This document shows positions 43,067 through 52,677 of a stretch of 64,000 nt of DNA, piece after piece. The position numbers and the translations under genes are program-made. Source of the stretch: an uncultured Erythrobacter sp. Lineage in GTDB: Bacteria; Pseudomonadota; Alphaproteobacteria; Sphingomonadales; Sphingomonadaceae. The DNA lies in contig CANLZP010000002.1 of the NCBI GenBank assembly GCA_947495695.1, positions 62,001 to 126,000 of the forward strand. The letters are read 5' to 3'. The notes beneath the pieces are model-generated. The model made no database searches, was not told the origin of the DNA, and worked only from the letters and a program-made list of their open reading frames with translations. Numbering within the stretch: position 1 is the first letter of the stretch; each line of letters opens with the position of its first letter.

Positions 43067-43561
43067 TCAAACAGATAGCCCGAACGTAATCGCATCAAGA
43101 CGCACACCATCGGCAGCCAAGTAATAATCGGGCCTTTTGCCAATTGGTTCAAAGCCGACTTGCCGATAGAGCTTTTCAGCGGGGTTATTGTGCCGCATTT
43201 CCAGAAAGATGCGCTCTGCCCCGCGCTGCTTTGCATTGATCTTCATCTGGTCGATCAATTTGCGCCCAATGCCTTGCCTGCGCAGCTGCGGGGTGACAGC
43301 GATCAGTAGCAATTCCTCCTCGCCTGCGACATAGCGGGTCAGCACAAACCCTGCGGCAAGCTTGCCCGAATGAACCGGATCATTGCCATCGGCATCCATC
43401 AACAGGCTGTGAGTGGTGGGAAAGGTGAGAGCATCTTCCACTTGCCTGCGGTTCCAGGCCTCACCCCATGCCGGGTCAAAGGCCGACTGCATAACCGCCA
43501 TGATGTGGTCAACATCCGACGTGAAGCCATAGGGCGTAGGTGACTGCGGCGAACTGCTCAT
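43067..43561 (-). CDS. rimI: Ribosomal-protein-alanine N-acetyltransferase (GNAT)
   Basis: A 164-residue GNAT enzyme. The acetyl-CoA binding loop is LRRQGIGRKLID about residue 98, followed by ERIFLEMRHNNPAEKLYRQVGFEPIGKRPDYY, which is the RimI pattern (N-terminal acetylation of protein S18). Its start overlaps the tsaB stop by four bases. tsaB-rimI coupling is common in bacteria and supports the name. Confidence 0.9.
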   Translation of the reverse strand: MSSSPQSPTPYGFTSDVDHIMAVMQSAFDPAWGEAWNRRQVEDALTFPTTHSLLMDADGNDPVHSGKLAAGFVLTRYVAGEEELLLIAVTPQLRRQGIGRKLIDQMKINAKQRGAERIFLEMRHNNPAEKLYRQVGFEPIGKRPDYYLAADGVRLDAITFGLSV

Positions 43562-44208
43562 GCAGGAGCCTTGCGCGCGGCGGGCAGTTTGGCATCGGGC
43601 TCGCGGCCATAGATGGGTGTGAGATCAGTGCCCAGCTGATTGTCGGGCAGCCAGTGGGCAGCCGCTGCGTTGGGCAGCAGATCGAACGCCTCGCAATCAC
43701 CTTTCAGCAACTGGGCAAGATCGTTCGCCCGGCTGCCTGCGATCCTGCGATGCTGGCACAGGGAAATCGCTAAATCAGGAGTGACGGATTGCACCGCGTC
43801 CTGTGGCAGCAGATCATCATCAAAATTCTGGATGAACCATTCGCCGTGGCCGCCATTCATACATACCGTTACAGCCTGTTGGCCATGCTGATGGGCACAA
43901 GTCGCTGCAACTTGACCAAGGGTGGGATAGCCCAGCACAGTGCTGCCCCAGGCAATGCCCAAGGCCCGAGCGGTTGCGATCCCGATGCGCACTCCGGTGA
44001 AACTGCCCGGTCCAAGTGAGGTCAGGATGCGGTCAGCCCGGCCCTTGTTAGGTAATCCGGCAATCAGGGGGACCAGCTTTTCCGCGTGACCTCTACCCAG
44101 CACCAAATGCTGATTGGCGATCAAGCTGCCTGCTTCGTATAGAGCTACCGAGCAAGCTTCGCTCGCGCATTCGACCACTAGGGTCCGGCTGGAGTGTTTC
44201 TCGCTCAT
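43558..44208 (-). CDS. tsaB: tRNA threonylcarbamoyladenosine biosynthesis protein TsaB
   Basis: A 216-residue ASKHA-fold protein that pairs with TsaD in forming t6A37 on ANN-decoding tRNAs. It has LVVECASEACSVALYEAG at the N-terminus, GHAEKLVPLI, and SLGPGSFTGVRIGIATARALG. It lacks the metal-binding His pair of TsaD, as expected for TsaB. It sits upstream of rimI in the leftward nifU-rutE-tsaB-rimI series. Confidence 0.93.
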   Translation of the reverse strand: MSEKHSSRTLVVECASEACSVALYEAGSLIANQHLVLGRGHAEKLVPLIAGLPNKGRADRILTSLGPGSFTGVRIGIATARALGIAWGSTVLGYPTLGQVAATCAHQHGQQAVTVCMNGGHGEWFIQNFDDDLLPQDAVQSVTPDLAISLCQHRRIAGSRANDLAQLLKGDCEAFDLLPNAAAAHWLPDNQLGTDLTPIYGREPDAKLPAARKAPA

Positions 44209-44247
44209 CGCTGCTGGGATGCCATGCCACCGGCCACTCTGGCAAGC

Positions 44248-44856
44248 TTAGACCACGCTGTTAAAGCGACCGAATTCCGGCCGCGGACTGCGATCAAAGA
44301 TGCTATCTTTGTCACCATAACCAATCGAGCAAATCCAGTCGGCTTTTACCCTTGGCTGGTCGGCAAAAAATTCTTTGGTCAGAGCGTCCAGATCCACCCC
44401 TGACATCGGTCCGCAATCCAGCCCTAACGCGCGAGCGGCCATCATCAGATAGGCGCCCTGCAAATTGGTGTTGCGCGCGGCGCCTTCCTTGCGGCCAGCC
44501 TCGTCACCTTCGAACCAGGCCTTCGCATCGGTATGAGGGAACAACCATGGAAGTTGCTCATGAAAATCAATGTCATAGCCAATGATGACGGTCACAGGTG
44601 CCGCTAACACCTTTTCCTTGTTTCCTTCCGAAGCAAGCTGCGCCAGGCGCTGTTTTTGCTCTTCGGACTGGACCCAAACGAACCGGCCGGGCTGCATATT
44701 GGCCGAGGTCGGACCCATCTTCATAAGATCATAAATGGCTGTGATCTGTTCGTGCGTAACAGGCTTGTCCAGCCACCCGTTATAGGTGCGCGCTTCGCGG
44801 AACAATTGGTCCAACGCGTCATGCGACAGGTGGTTGTCGTGAAATTGTTTAATCAT
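44248..44856 (-). CDS. Nitroreductase family, malonic semialdehyde reductase-like (RutE/HadB)
   Basis: A 202-residue FMN enzyme. The segments ARTYNGWLDKPV, LMKMGPTSANMQPGRFV, LPWLFPHTDAKAWF, AARALGLDCGPMSGVD and CSIGYGD closely follow E. coli RutE, which reduces malonic semialdehyde to 3-hydroxypropionate. No other rut (pyrimidine degradation) genes are near, so the physiological substrate may differ. The ATG at 44856 has AGGGGA upstream; an ATG seven codons earlier lacks one. Confidence 0.85.
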   Translation of the reverse strand: MIKQFHDNHLSHDALDQLFREARTYNGWLDKPVTHEQITAIYDLMKMGPTSANMQPGRFVWVQSEEQKQRLAQLASEGNKEKVLAAPVTVIIGYDIDFHEQLPWLFPHTDAKAWFEGDEAGRKEGAARNTNLQGAYLMMAARALGLDCGPMSGVDLDALTKEFFADQPRVKADWICSIGYGDKDSIFDRSPRPEFGRFNSVV

Positions 44857-44887
44857 GTGGTCCCCTGATCGTACCAAGCGCGAGAAG

Positions 44888-45466
44888 TTAGGCTGCGCGA
44901 ACCTCTACGACTTCGGGAACATAGTGCTTCAACAAGCCTTCAATTCCGTGCTTCAGCGTCGCGGTTGAGGATGGGCAGCCCGAGCAAGCGCCTTGCAAGG
45001 TCAGGAACACAATGCCGTCCTTAAACCCGCGATAGGCAATATCCCCGCCGTCTCCAGCGACGGCCGGGCGCACCCGCGTCTCCAGCAATTCATTGATTTG
45101 CGCGATCACGTCGGCGTCCTCGGGGCTTTCCTCGACCATCATGTCGGGCTCTGCCGGAATGGATATCCCGCTGGCGTCTGCACCCGCAAACAGCGGTGCT
45201 TCTGACACGAAATGATCGAGCAGAATGGACACAACCATGGGTTTAAGATCGGACCAGTTCACGCCGGGAGCGGCGGTCACCGAAACAAAGTCGGATCCGA
45301 AGAACACATTGACGACCTCGCCGGTGTCGAAAATGGCCTGTGCCAGCAGGCTGACCTCGGCAGCTTCGGGAGAAGCGAATTCGCGCGTGCCCGCCGTCAT
45401 AACTTCGCGTCCGGGAAGGAACTTGAGACTGGCGGGATTGGGCGTTGTTTCGGTTTCAATAAACAT
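44888..45466 (-). CDS. NifU-family Fe-S scaffold / carrier protein
   Basis: A 192-residue protein with an N-terminal Nfu_N domain (TETTPNPASLKFLPG) and a C-terminal NifU domain. The cluster-binding Cys-x2-Cys lies in LTLQGACSGCPSSTATLKHGIE. These Nfu proteins carry [4Fe-4S] clusters to apo-enzymes and resemble mitochondrial NFU1. The start at MFIETETTPNP is family-typical; an upstream ATG adds 14 unrelated residues. It is divergent from the M16 peptidase gene. Confidence 0.92.
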   Translation of the reverse strand: MFIETETTPNPASLKFLPGREVMTAGTREFASPEAAEVSLLAQAIFDTGEVVNVFFGSDFVSVTAAPGVNWSDLKPMVVSILLDHFVSEAPLFAGADASGISIPAEPDMMVEESPEDADVIAQINELLETRVRPAVAGDGGDIAYRGFKDGIVFLTLQGACSGCPSSTATLKHGIEGLLKHYVPEVVEVRAA

Positions 45467-45590
45467 GGTCGAAATGTAGGGATGCGTCTGGCTATACACA
45501 AGGTCCAAACAGATAGGTCCAAACCGTTGGTGGTGCCTTGGCTCGCCTCATTCACTATCCCTTCACAAATTTGGCCCCTATATGGTGCCT

Positions 45591-48500
45591 ATGACATCGA
45601 TTTTCCGCGCTGCTTGCGCCCTCTCAATTGTGGCCTTTGCAGCCTATTCTCCATCATTGGTTTTGGCACAGGAGGCTGACCAAGCCGCCCAAGCTGCCCC
45701 GAAAGCAGCGCCGAAAGCCTTGCAAACCGGGGATGAAACACCTTGGATCTATCGCGGCAGCGATGTGCCGCAGGATCGCGATTGGTTGTTTGGCGAGATG
45801 GACAATGGCTTGCGCTATGCCGTGCGCAACAATCGGGTTCCGCCGGGCCAGGTCTCGATCAGGATCAGGATTGATGCAGGCTCTCTGCACGAGCGTGACA
45901 GCGAGCAAGGCTTTGCCCATTTGCTGGAACATCTCAGTTTTCGTGAAAGCAAGTATCTGGGCCAAGCCGAAGCCATTCCGACATGGCAACGATTGGGCGC
46001 AACCTTTGGTAGCGATACCAATGCGGAAACCAGCCCGACCCACACAGTTTACAAATTGGACCTGCCCGGGGTGACGCAGGATTCGCTGGAAGAAAGCTTT
46101 AAGCTGCTGTCCGGAATGATCCGCGATCCGGTGCTCAGTCAGGAAAATCTGGATGCTGAAATTCCGATTGTGTTGGCCGAAAAGCGCGAGCGCGGCGGGG
46201 CAGGGCAACGCGTTGCAGAACAAACCCGGCGTATTTTGTTCGCCGGTCAAAGGCTGGCCGAGCGCCTGCCAATTGGCATCGACGAAACACTGATCGCGGC
46301 AAAATCTGACGCCATGCAGGCATTTCATGATCGCTGGTATCGTCCTGAAAACACGGTGATTGTTGTTGCTGGCGATGCCGATCCGATGGAATTGGCCCGC
46401 TTGGTCGAACAATGGTTTGGGGATTGGCAGGGACGCGGCGAGGCAGAAGCAGCGCCTAACTTTGGTGATCCGGTTGCTCCGGAAGGCACTGACCCCAGCA
46501 ACCCTATTGGCGAGCTGGGCGTGATGGTTGAAGCCGACCTTCCACGTTCGTTGACCTATGCCATCATGCGGCCATGGCGTCCGGTGCAAGATACGATCGT
46601 CTATAATGAAGGGCTGCTGCTGGATGCCGTTGCTCAAGCGATCATCAACCGCCGATTGGAATCACGCGCGCGCGCCGGAGGAAGCTTCCTGTATGCGCAA
46701 GTGCAGCAAGACGATGTGTCCCGCTCTACCGATGCGACCTTCATCAGCTTTGCCCCTCTGTCGGGCGATTGGCAGGCGGCCTTGGCTGATCTGCGCGGGG
46801 TTATCGCCGACGCACTGGCCAACCCGCCTACGCAGGAAGAGATCGACCGCGAATTAGCCGAGTTCGATATCGCCTTTGCCAGCGAGCTGGAACAAAAAAG
46901 CGTGATCGCCGGATCGAAACTGGCCGATCAAGTGGTGCAAGCGGTGGATATTCGCGAAACCGTGGCTGCGCCCGAAACTGTGCTGAATGTGTTCCGCAAT
47001 ATGAAGGCGCGTTACACTCCTGCCGAAGTGCTCAAACACTCGCGCGCTTTGTTCAAGGGGGACGTGGTTCGGGCCGTTTATGTGACGCCGCAAACAGGCG
47101 AAGCACAGGTCGCCGACCTAAGGTTGGCGCTCTCGTCCGAGGCAACACCGGATGCCAGCGCACGCTTGGCCGCCAAGTCCATCTCCTTTGATGAGTTACC
47201 GGCCATCGGAACACCGGGGGAGATCATCAGCGAAGGGCCGATCGGCTTGCTGGATGTGGAACAATTGGCATTGAGCAATGGCGCGCGGGCGATTCTATGG
47301 TCGAACGATGCCGAACCTGGTCGGGTGACGGTCAAAGTCCGCTTTGGCTCTGGCTATCGCGCCTTTGATGCAGAAGATGCAGCCTATGCCGCACTGGGCG
47401 AGATGGCCCTGGTTGGCTCGGGTATCGGTGAATTGGGGCAGGAAGAGTTGGACCGCATATCCAATGGGCGCAAGATGGGTTTCGATTTTGCCATTGAAGA
47501 TGCTGTGTTCTCATTCTCTGCACAGACCCGTTCGGACGATGTCACAGATCAATTGTATCTGTTTGCCGCAAAGCTGGGCATGCCGCGGTGGGATCCCAAT
47601 CCGGTGACCCGTGCCAAGGCCGCAGCGGAGTTGGCCTATGACACATTTGCCACCAGCCCGGGCGGCATTCTGGGCCGCGATCTGGACTATCTGATCAAGA
47701 ACAAGGACGCCCGCTTTGCAACGCCCGACAAGGCGATGCTGGCCGATGTCACACCGGAAGGCTTTCGCGCCGTGTGGGAGCCTTTGTTGAAGCAGGGTCC
47801 GGTCGAGATCCTGGTGTTTGGTGAATTTGATCGCGATGAAGTGGTGCAAACCTTGCGCGAGACATTTGGTGCTCTGCCGCCGCGCGAAGCGATCTCTCCT
47901 GAAGTTGCCGCGCGTGTGCCCGAATTCCCGATGGCAGGCGGCGTGCCGACCATCATCGAGCATCGCGGGGATGCCAACCAGGCGGCCGCAGTGCTGGCAT
48001 GGCCGAGCGGCGGAGGCGTGGCAGGGCTGCGTCAGTCGCGTCAGCTGGAAATCCTGACCCAAGTGTTCAACAACCGATTGATGGAAGCCATGCGCGAGCG
48101 CGCCGGCGCCAGCTATGCGCCTCAGGTTGTGTCCAGTTGGCCGGTCGATACAGCGGGCGGAGGCTCGATTATGGCGATCGCTCAATTGCGACCAGAAGAT
48201 GTGCCTGTGTTCTTTGCCGAAGGCCAGCGCATTGCCAATGACCTGGCCATGACCGCGCCAAATGCTGACGAGTTGGAGCGGGTCACCGAACCCTTGCGCC
48301 AATTGATCAGCCGGGCATCAACCGGCAACAATTTCTGGCTCTATCACCTGCAAGGTTCCAGTCAGGATCCGCAACGGATTGGTTTGGTTCGCAGCCTGTT
48401 GGGCGATTATTCGCAGACCACACCGCGCATCATGAAGCTGCTGGCGCAACGCTATTTTGGCAGCCGTGCTGGTTGGCGTTTGGGTGTTCTACCCGAAGGG

Positions 48501-48608
48501 CAAAGCTTGCCCGAAGACGCGATGCTGCCGGTTGTTATGCCTCAGCCCAACCCCGAGGGGCCGCTGGTGCCTGCGCCTGTCCAAGGGCCGCAGATAATCG
48601 GCAGGTAA
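45591..48608 (+). CDS. M16-family (insulinase-like) metallopeptidase, exported
   Basis: A 1005-residue protein. A Sec signal peptide ends about residue 26 (LVLAQ). The inverted zinc motif His110-Leu-Leu-Glu113-His114 (HLLEH) sits in the first M16 domain, and a second, catalytically inactive M16 half follows from about residue 540. This two-half architecture is typical of pitrilysin-like periplasmic proteases. A GTG three codons upstream (45582) is an alternative start. It is monocistronic as far as can be seen. Confidence 0.9.
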   Translation: MTSIFRAACALSIVAFAAYSPSLVLAQEADQAAQAAPKAAPKALQTGDETPWIYRGSDVPQDRDWLFGEMDNGLRYAVRNNRVPPGQVSIRIRIDAGSLHERDSEQGFAHLLEHLSFRESKYLGQAEAIPTWQRLGATFGSDTNAETSPTHTVYKLDLPGVTQDSLEESFKLLSGMIRDPVLSQENLDAEIPIVLAEKRERGGAGQRVAEQTRRILFAGQRLAERLPIGIDETLIAAKSDAMQAFHDRWYRPENTVIVVAGDADPMELARLVEQWFGDWQGRGEAEAAPNFGDPVAPEGTDPSNPIGELGVMVEADLPRSLTYAIMRPWRPVQDTIVYNEGLLLDAVAQAIINRRLESRARAGGSFLYAQVQQDDVSRSTDATFISFAPLSGDWQAALADLRGVIADALANPPTQEEIDRELAEFDIAFASELEQKSVIAGSKLADQVVQAVDIRETVAAPETVLNVFRNMKARYTPAEVLKHSRALFKGDVVRAVYVTPQTGEAQVADLRLALSSEATPDASARLAAKSISFDELPAIGTPGEIISEGPIGLLDVEQLALSNGARAILWSNDAEPGRVTVKVRFGSGYRAFDAEDAAYAALGEMALVGSGIGELGQEELDRISNGRKMGFDFAIEDAVFSFSAQTRSDDVTDQLYLFAAKLGMPRWDPNPVTRAKAAAELAYDTFATSPGGILGRDLDYLIKNKDARFATPDKAMLADVTPEGFRAVWEPLLKQGPVEILVFGEFDRDEVVQTLRETFGALPPREAISPEVAARVPEFPMAGGVPTIIEHRGDANQAAAVLAWPSGGGVAGLRQSRQLEILTQVFNNRLMEAMRERAGASYAPQVVSSWPVDTAGGGSIMAIAQLRPEDVPVFFAEGQRIANDLAMTAPNADELERVTEPLRQLISRASTGNNFWLYHLQGSSQDPQRIGLVRSLLGDYSQTTPRIMKLLAQRYFGSRAGWRLGVLPEGQSLPEDAMLPVVMPQPNPEGPLVPAPVQGPQIIGR

Positions 48609-48725
48609 ATTCAACCGATAAGTGTGATCGTGAAATAATGTTGTCCGGATTGCGTCTGAGTCTTTGCATTTGGAAAGGCTAGGGTGTAATCGCGCGCTCC
48701 GATATTTAAGGTATAGAGATTGACA

Positions 48726-50099
48726 GTGGCACACAATTGGACACCCGACGGCTGGAAGGCACACGAAGCACGGCATTTGCCCGAATATTTGGACTCAGCT
48801 GAACTGGCCGAGGCCGAGGCAACTCTGTCGAGCTATCCTCCGCTGGTTTTTGCCGGTGAAGCGCGTGCGCTGAAAGCCGATCTGGCCGAAGTTTCGGCAG
48901 GGCGCGCGTTTTTGCTGCAAGGCGGTGATTGCGCCGAGAGCTTCGCCGAGTTTCATCCCAACAACATCCGCGACACCTTCCGGGTGCTGTTGCAGATGGC
49001 CGTGGTGATGACTTTCGCCAGCAAGAAGCCGGTGATCAAGGTTGGCCGGATGGCCGGGCAGTTTGCCAAGCCACGCTCTTCCGCCACTGAGACCAAGGGT
49101 GATGTAACTCTGCCGAGCTATTTCGGTGACAACATCAACGGCATTGAATTCGATCCAGAGCAGCGGCGCAATGATCCGATGCGGATGGTGAGGGCCTATT
49201 CGCAGGCCGCCTCGACGCTGAACTTGCTCCGCGCCTTTGCTGGCGGTGGCTACGCCAATCTGCGCCAGGTCCATCAATGGACGCTCGATTTCATGGGCCG
49301 CACGCCTTGGGCCGACAAATTTGCCCAGATGGCGGACCGGATCGGTGAATCGCTCGATTTTATGGAGGCCTGCGGGATTGACCCTGCAACCGTCCCGCAA
49401 TTGCAAGGGACCAGCTTCTACACCAGCCATGAAGGGCTGCTGCTTCCCTACGAAGAGGCGCTGACGCGGCAGGATTCGCTGACCGGCGATTGGTACGCCA
49501 CCAGCGCCCATATGCTGTGGATCGGTGATCGGACCCGTTTTGAAGGCAGCGCGCATGTCGAATTCGCACGCGGCATTGGCAATCCTCTGGGCATGAAGTG
49601 CGGCCCCAGCCTTGAACCCGATGCAATGCTGAAGATGCTGGACATCCTTAATCCTGCCCGAGAGCCTGGCCGGATCACTTTGATCAGCCGCTACGGCCAT
49701 GACAAGGTTGAGGAAGGTCTTCCCGCATTGGTCCGCGCGGCCAAGCGAGAGGGTCACCCCGTAGTGTGGAGCTGTGACCCCATGCATGGCAATGTGATCA
49801 AGTCTGAGAGCGGATACAAAACCCGCCCGTTTGACCGCATCTTGAGCGAGGTGAAGGGCTTTTTCGCGGTTCACCGCGCCGAAGGCACCCATCCTGGCGG
49901 TATCCATATCGAGATGACCGGACAGGACGTGACCGAGTGCGTTGGAGGTGCTGTTGCCATTACGGACGAGCGTTTGGGCGACCGCTATCACACCCATTGC
50001 GATCCCCGTCTGAATGCGGCCCAGTCGTTGGAATTGGCCTTCTTGCTGGCTGAAATGCTGAACGAAGAAGTGAACGTCCAGCAGGCAGACGCTGCCTGA
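48726..50099 (+). CDS. 3-deoxy-7-phosphoheptulonate synthase, class II
   Basis: A 457-residue plant/AroA-II-type DAHP synthase that joins PEP and erythrose 4-phosphate at the head of the shikimate pathway. Conserved blocks are [67 protein letters not shown] and [18 protein letters not shown]. Start GTG 48726 gives [11 protein letters not shown], matching the usual N-terminus; a TTG at 48720 is an alternative. A weak promoter-like TTGCAT-17-TAATCG is at 48664-48692. Confidence 0.95.
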   Translation: MAHNWTPDGWKAHEARHLPEYLDSAELAEAEATLSSYPPLVFAGEARALKADLAEVSAGRAFLLQGGDCAESFAEFHPNNIRDTFRVLLQMAVVMTFASKKPVIKVGRMAGQFAKPRSSATETKGDVTLPSYFGDNINGIEFDPEQRRNDPMRMVRAYSQAASTLNLLRAFAGGGYANLRQVHQWTLDFMGRTPWADKFAQMADRIGESLDFMEACGIDPATVPQLQGTSFYTSHEGLLLPYEEALTRQDSLTGDWYATSAHMLWIGDRTRFEGSAHVEFARGIGNPLGMKCGPSLEPDAMLKMLDILNPAREPGRITLISRYGHDKVEEGLPALVRAAKREGHPVVWSCDPMHGNVIKSESGYKTRPFDRILSEVKGFFAVHRAEGTHPGGIHIEMTGQDVTECVGGAVAITDERLGDRYHTHCDPRLNAAQSLELAFLLAEMLNEEVNVQQADAA

Positions 50100-50217
50100 T
50101 CTGCAGCATTCGCTGATTATGGTTTGCACGGCTTAAGTAGTTTTGCCTAAGCCATGTCCGCGATTATTTGATGCGCCATTCTTAAAGGCTGTCCGGTGAA
50201 AGGACGGTCCAATATTG

Positions 50218-51282
50218 ATGCTCGAACATGCAGCCCATGGTTTGCCGGCAGCCCTTGCGGTTTGCGTTATATTGCTGGGGGTGTGCCTGTTTCTGGGCAT
50301 CCTCAACTTCCGGTCAACCCGCCATCATCTGGCGCTTCGCAGCTTGGCCCGCAGACGGGCTCGCAAGATATCGGATTCAATGCGCATGTTCCGTATGGCA
50401 GAAGAAATGGCCGGGCTGGGCGTTTGGCAATATTCGCCGCGACGCGACAAGCAGAGCTGGTCCCAAGGTATGAAGGTCTTGTTTGGCATGGAAGCTGACG
50501 AGGTGATTATGCCAGGTGACATGGAAACTGTCTTGTCATCCAACGGCATTGATCTGATCGATGCTGTCTCCAAAGCTGGTGAGAATGGCCAAGAATTGAG
50601 CGCACAATATCCTATTCTGAGACTGGATGGACAAAAGCGCGTGTTGGGAATCAAGGCGACCGGAACCAAGAATCGCTTGGGAAAGATCAACAGGTTCACC
50701 GCTGTGCTGGTCGATGTGACCGATCAGGCCGAACGTGTGAGTGAGCTAGAGTGTTCGCGTGAATTGGCCGTTAAACAGGCGCAAGAAGCCCGCCAATTGG
50801 CAGAAACCGATCCTCTGACGGGATTGGCCAACCGCCGCAGAATCATGGCTGTGCTCGATCAACTGGTCATGCAAACCAGACAACAAGGGCAAAAACTGTG
50901 CATGATCATGTTCGACATCGATCACTTCAAGCAGGTGAATGACACATATGGTCACCCAGCCGGTGATCGCGTGTTGAAGCGGATTGCCGAAATTGCGTGT
51001 GCACAGGCGCGCAAGGAAGACATTGTCGGCCGCATCGGTGGGGAGGAATTTGTCTGGATTGTGCCTGGTGCCGACATGACCTTTGCCAGGGTCATCTCGG
51101 AAAGGCTGCGCCAAGCCATCGCAATGGGCAGCGGCGTCGGCAATGTGCCTGCGGTTACGGTCAGCATTGGGTTCGCTGCTCCTGAGGCTGGCGATACCTC
51201 ATTAACCTTGTTCGCTCGCGCTGACGAGGCGCTGTATGTCGCCAAGAATTCAGGCCGAAACACGGTGCGAATGGCGGCGTAG
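50218..51282 (+). CDS. Membrane-anchored diguanylate cyclase
   Basis: A 354-residue signalling protein that makes cyclic di-GMP. One membrane helix lies at about residues 8-30. A PAS-like region spans about 55-175 (WQYSPRRDKQSWS..GMEADEV). A short coiled coil (ELECSRELAVKQAQEARQLAE) leads into the GGDEF domain with DPLTGLANRRR, FDIDHFKQVNDTYGHPAGD and the active-site GGEEF at about residue 280. No RxxD inhibitory site is obvious just before it. There is no EAL domain. The TTG at 50215 directly precedes the ATG. Confidence 0.92.
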   Translation: MLEHAAHGLPAALAVCVILLGVCLFLGILNFRSTRHHLALRSLARRRARKISDSMRMFRMAEEMAGLGVWQYSPRRDKQSWSQGMKVLFGMEADEVIMPGDMETVLSSNGIDLIDAVSKAGENGQELSAQYPILRLDGQKRVLGIKATGTKNRLGKINRFTAVLVDVTDQAERVSELECSRELAVKQAQEARQLAETDPLTGLANRRRIMAVLDQLVMQTRQQGQKLCMIMFDIDHFKQVNDTYGHPAGDRVLKRIAEIACAQARKEDIVGRIGGEEFVWIVPGADMTFARVISERLRQAIAMGSGVGNVPAVTVSIGFAAPEAGDTSLTLFARADEALYVAKNSGRNTVRMAA

Positions 51283-51381
51283 AGCCGGTTTACGGGATGC
51301 TGCACAAATCGGCAGACTGCCTTTCCATTGCTGGCGGTTTCGGGCATGCACGTGGCTAACGTTTCGTCGCAGGAAGTATAA

Positions 51382-52677
51382 GTGCCTAGCCCCTTAGCCA
51401 AGTCAACAGAGCCATCTGGACCTGATTTAGCGCGACAATTTCGTGAAACTCGCAGGCAAATGCAGGCTCTGGTCGAGCCGCTGAGCGATGCCGATGCGAC
51501 CATCCAATCGATGGAAGACGCATCACCTGCAAAATGGCACTTGGCGCATACGACGTGGTTTTGGGAAACGTTTTTGCTGCGCGATTTTGCGCCAGACTAC
51601 AGCCTCTATAACCAACAATATCCGTTTCTGTTCAACTCCTATTACGAGGCTGAGGGAGACCGGATCGCGCGCTTTTCACGCGGGATGTTGTCGCGTCCCA
51701 GCTTGCAGGAGATCATTGGTTGGCGCCGCCATGTCGATACCGCGATGGAGCCCCTGCTAGAGGGGATGCCTGAGCGCGATGATCTGGCCGCTCTGGTCGC
51801 TTTGGGCATCGCGCATGAGCAGCAACATATCGAACTACTGCTGACCGACATCAAACATGCCTTGTTCCAAAATCCACTTGGCCCGGCCATGTGGAATGGG
51901 TCGCCAGCTGCAGCTCAGACGCCGCAGGCTGGTTGGTATGACCATCCGGGCGGCATTGCGATGGTGGGCCATGATGCGGATCAGGCTGGGGCTGGTTTCG
52001 CGTTTGATTGCGAAGGGCCGCGCCACCGTGTCTTGCTTGAACCTTTCGCGCTATCCCGATCACTGGTCACCAATGCGCAATGGGAAGAATTTGTCGCGGA
52101 TGGTGGGTACCAAACCGCCTCTTTGTGGCTGTCGGATGGCTGGAGTTGGGTGCGCGATCATGGGGTGACCGCACCGCTTTATTGGCGCGATCAGGCAGGC
52201 AGGGCAGAACACTTTACCCACCAAGGCTGGCAGCCACGCGATCCCCATGCTCCGGTGACGCATATATCTTATTACGAGGCCGATGCTTTCGCCACTTGGG
52301 CCGGCGCGCGCCTGCCCAGCGAATTTGAGTGGGAGGCAATTGCCAGCGCTCAGGGTGCCGATGGCGCGGCAACGGCTCATGATCCGCAATCGGGCAACCA
52401 ACTAGATGGTGCCGAACCGCCACAGCCGATTGGCTCATCAGCGCTGTTCGGTGATTGCTGGCAATTCACCCGCTCGGCCTATTTGCCCTATCCGCGCTTT
52501 GCCCCGGCTGGCGGAGCGGTGGGCGAATATAATGGCAAATTCATGAGCGGCCAGTTCGTGCTGAAAGGTGCCAGTTGCGCCACTGTACGCGGCCACTCGC
52601 GCAGTTCTTACCGTAATTTCTTCTACCCCCATCAACGCTGGCAATTCACCGGATTGCGGCTGGCAAAGGATCTTTGA
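51382..52677 (+). CDS. egtB: Ergothioneine biosynthesis protein EgtB
   Basis: A 431-residue non-haem iron sulfoxide synthase that joins trimethylhistidine (hercynine) to a thiol donor. The N-terminal DinB-like domain has the His-x3-His-x-Glu iron site (HEQQHIE, residues 145-151) and an earlier WHLAHTTWF block. A C-terminal FGE/sulfatase-modifying domain follows with LVTNAQWEEFV and RLPSEFEWEAIA, ending in RGHSRSSYRNFF. The GTG start fits MPSPLAKSTEPSG. Its TGA overlaps the egtD start, so the pair is coupled. Confidence 0.93.
   Translation: MPSPLAKSTEPSGPDLARQFRETRRQMQALVEPLSDADATIQSMEDASPAKWHLAHTTWFWETFLLRDFAPDYSLYNQQYPFLFNSYYEAEGDRIARFSRGMLSRPSLQEIIGWRRHVDTAMEPLLEGMPERDDLAALVALGIAHEQQHIELLLTDIKHALFQNPLGPAMWNGSPAAAQTPQAGWYDHPGGIAMVGHDADQAGAGFAFDCEGPRHRVLLEPFALSRSLVTNAQWEEFVADGGYQTASLWLSDGWSWVRDHGVTAPLYWRDQAGRAEHFTHQGWQPRDPHAPVTHISYYEADAFATWAGARLPSEFEWEAIASAQGADGAATAHDPQSGNQLDGAEPPQPIGSSALFGDCWQFTRSAYLPYPRFAPAGGAVGEYNGKFMSGQFVLKGASCATVRGHSRSSYRNFFYPHQRWQFTGLRLAKDL

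Noticed and set aside
48664..48692. Promoter-like TTGCAT-17-TAATCG before the DAHP synthase.
   Set aside because: Both boxes are poor matches; noted in the gene entry but not strong enough for a separate feature.
48795..50129. A 444-codon open frame antisense to the DAHP synthase.
   Set aside because: A shadow of a well-conserved gene; third-position GC bias keeps the complement open.
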